Origin: Aeromonas piscicola
GTDB taxonomy: Bacteria; Pseudomonadota; Gammaproteobacteria; Enterobacterales; Aeromonadaceae
NCBI RefSeq assembly: GCF_000820005.1
Contig: NZ_CDBL01000052.1
Coordinates: forward strand, 124,001-188,000
Direction: 5' to 3'
Length of the DNA stretch: 64,000 nt
Part shown: piece by piece, positions 63,518 to 64,000 of the stretch
Layout of the letters: every line of letters starts with the position of its first letter
Numbering within the stretch: the stretch's first letter is position 1
Program-made: the position numbers and the translations under genes
The notes under the pieces: model-generated
Seen by the model: the letters and a program-made list of their open reading frames with translations, nothing else
What the model was told of the DNA's origin: nothing
Database searches by the model: none

Positions 63518-63721
63518 CGTCATCATCCTTGTGAAAACAGGCTGTCGCTCCGACAGCCACCGGCTTCATGCCAGTGCCAACCAGCATGGCGAATCGGGCG
63601 ACTTGCATCTGTGCAAGTGATCACTAAACAGACAGATTCAAAAAAGCCTTACCCATATGGGCAGGGTAGTCGGGGGCGCTGGCACAAGTATCCCTTGTGT
63701 TCGGCATCCACATAAGTTAAA

Positions 63722-63736
63722 TAATAATTATTATCA
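63722..63736 (+). promoter_or_regulatory. Fur box upstream of the TPR gene
   Basis: TAATAATTATTATCA matches the 7-1-7 Fur pattern (TGATAATnATTATCA) at 13 of 14 defined positions on the reverse complement. It stands 18 bases before one candidate start (63754) and 72 before the preferred start (63808) of the next gene. Confidence 0.75.
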
Positions 63737-63807
63737 TTTGAGTGGTCGGGATCATGACGGGAACCTGGGTGAAGGGATGGGTCGGCACGAACGACGCGGA
63801 CAGCAGC

Positions 63808-64000
63808 ATGGTGCACTGGAAAGTGCAGACCCTGAGTGGCAATCGCCACTTCGATGCCGGCGAGCACGCCAAGGCGCTCTCCTATTACCAGCAGGCGTTG
63901 TGGCTGGCGCGCCAGCAGTTTGCCTGCTGGCACGATGCGGACGAGGCGGTGGCCGCACTGGTGGTGGCTCACCACAATCTGGCGGATCTGCTGGTGGCCA
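63808..64000 (+). CDS. TPR-like protein, N-terminal part (gene runs off the window)
   Basis: The frame is open to the end of the window. From ATG 63808 it reads WKVQTLSGNRHFDAGEHAKALSYYQQALWLARQ and HHNLADLLVA, which fits helical repeats of the TPR kind, as in the DUF2753-type proteins of Vibrio and Aeromonas. ATG 63754 is in frame and adds 18 residues of poor composition; neither has a strong ribosome-binding site. A Fur box lies just upstream, so iron control is likely. The function is not known. Confidence 0.6.
   Translation, partial: MVHWKVQTLSGNRHFDAGEHAKALSYYQQALWLARQQFACWHDADEAVAALVVAHHNLADLLVA

Overview
The window comes from the chromosome of a gamma-proteobacterium, most probably an Aeromonas. 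GC content is high. The order hemYXDC / cyaA / cyaY / lptM-lysA-dapF-DUF484-xerC-yigB is the enterobacterial/Vibrio/Aeromonas core arrangement, with lysA between lptM and dapF as in Vibrio and Aeromonas. Family I.1/I.2-type lipase-foldase genes, DUF3624, SgrR, KatG, a MetJ-type metA and several Fur-box genes fit the same assignment. I see no tRNA, rRNA, IS element, prophage or CRISPR array. This is mostly ordinary core and accessory chromosome with dense, mainly short operons.

Layout. 1-8.8 kb: the end of a serine/threonine transporter, an ExoD-like membrane protein, a small beta-barrel protein, a rearrangement scar, a GNAT enzyme, a periplasmic NTF2-like protein, an acyltransferase, then a Fur-boxed TonB siderophore receptor with a PepSY partner and an ABC-type periplasmic binding protein. 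8.8-11.7 kb: a general porin behind a well-formed Pho box, glpX, and a cysteine-cluster protein. 11.7-24.5 kb: the heme operon hemCDXY diverging from cyaA, with a Fur-like and a CRP-like site between them, followed by an esterase, cyaY, the lptM-lysA-dapF lysine/peptidoglycan genes and xerC. 24.5-36.7 kb: a mechanosensitive channel fused to a cyclic-nucleotide domain, a PuuD-like amidotransferase, a YidA-like phosphatase, a FapA/DUF342 protein, a YbhG-F-R type ABC exporter, a CinA-like protein and an HD-GYP protein. 36.7-49.2 kb: metA behind three MetJ boxes, a tyrosine phosphatase, an Lrp regulator, an LTA-synthase-like sulfatase, a copper TonB receptor interrupted by an amber codon, a lipoprotein amylase, MgtC, and a divergent RimK-like ligase/GNAT pair followed by DUF3624 and ydfG. 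49.2-64 kb: a C69 dipeptidase, two orphan proteins, yqhD, a GST, metY with a MetJ operator, an unlisted 59-codon gene resembling SgrT that diverges from sgrR, katG, a thioesterase, lipase plus foldase, and the start of a Fur-boxed TPR gene.

How the parts fit. Several regulons are readable from the DNA: iron (Fur boxes at 7688, 15727 and 63722), phosphate (Pho box at about 10 kb), methionine (MetJ boxes at metA and metY), cAMP-CRP (upstream of cyaA), probably copper (CueR-like dyad before the copper receptor), and sugar-phosphate stress (sgrR with the sgrT-like gene). The least ordinary observations are the small SgrT-like gene, the RimK-like/GNAT pair, the Pho-box porin, the broken copper receptor with its apparent operator, the Fur-boxed TPR gene at the right edge, and a decayed duplication of the lysA 3' end.
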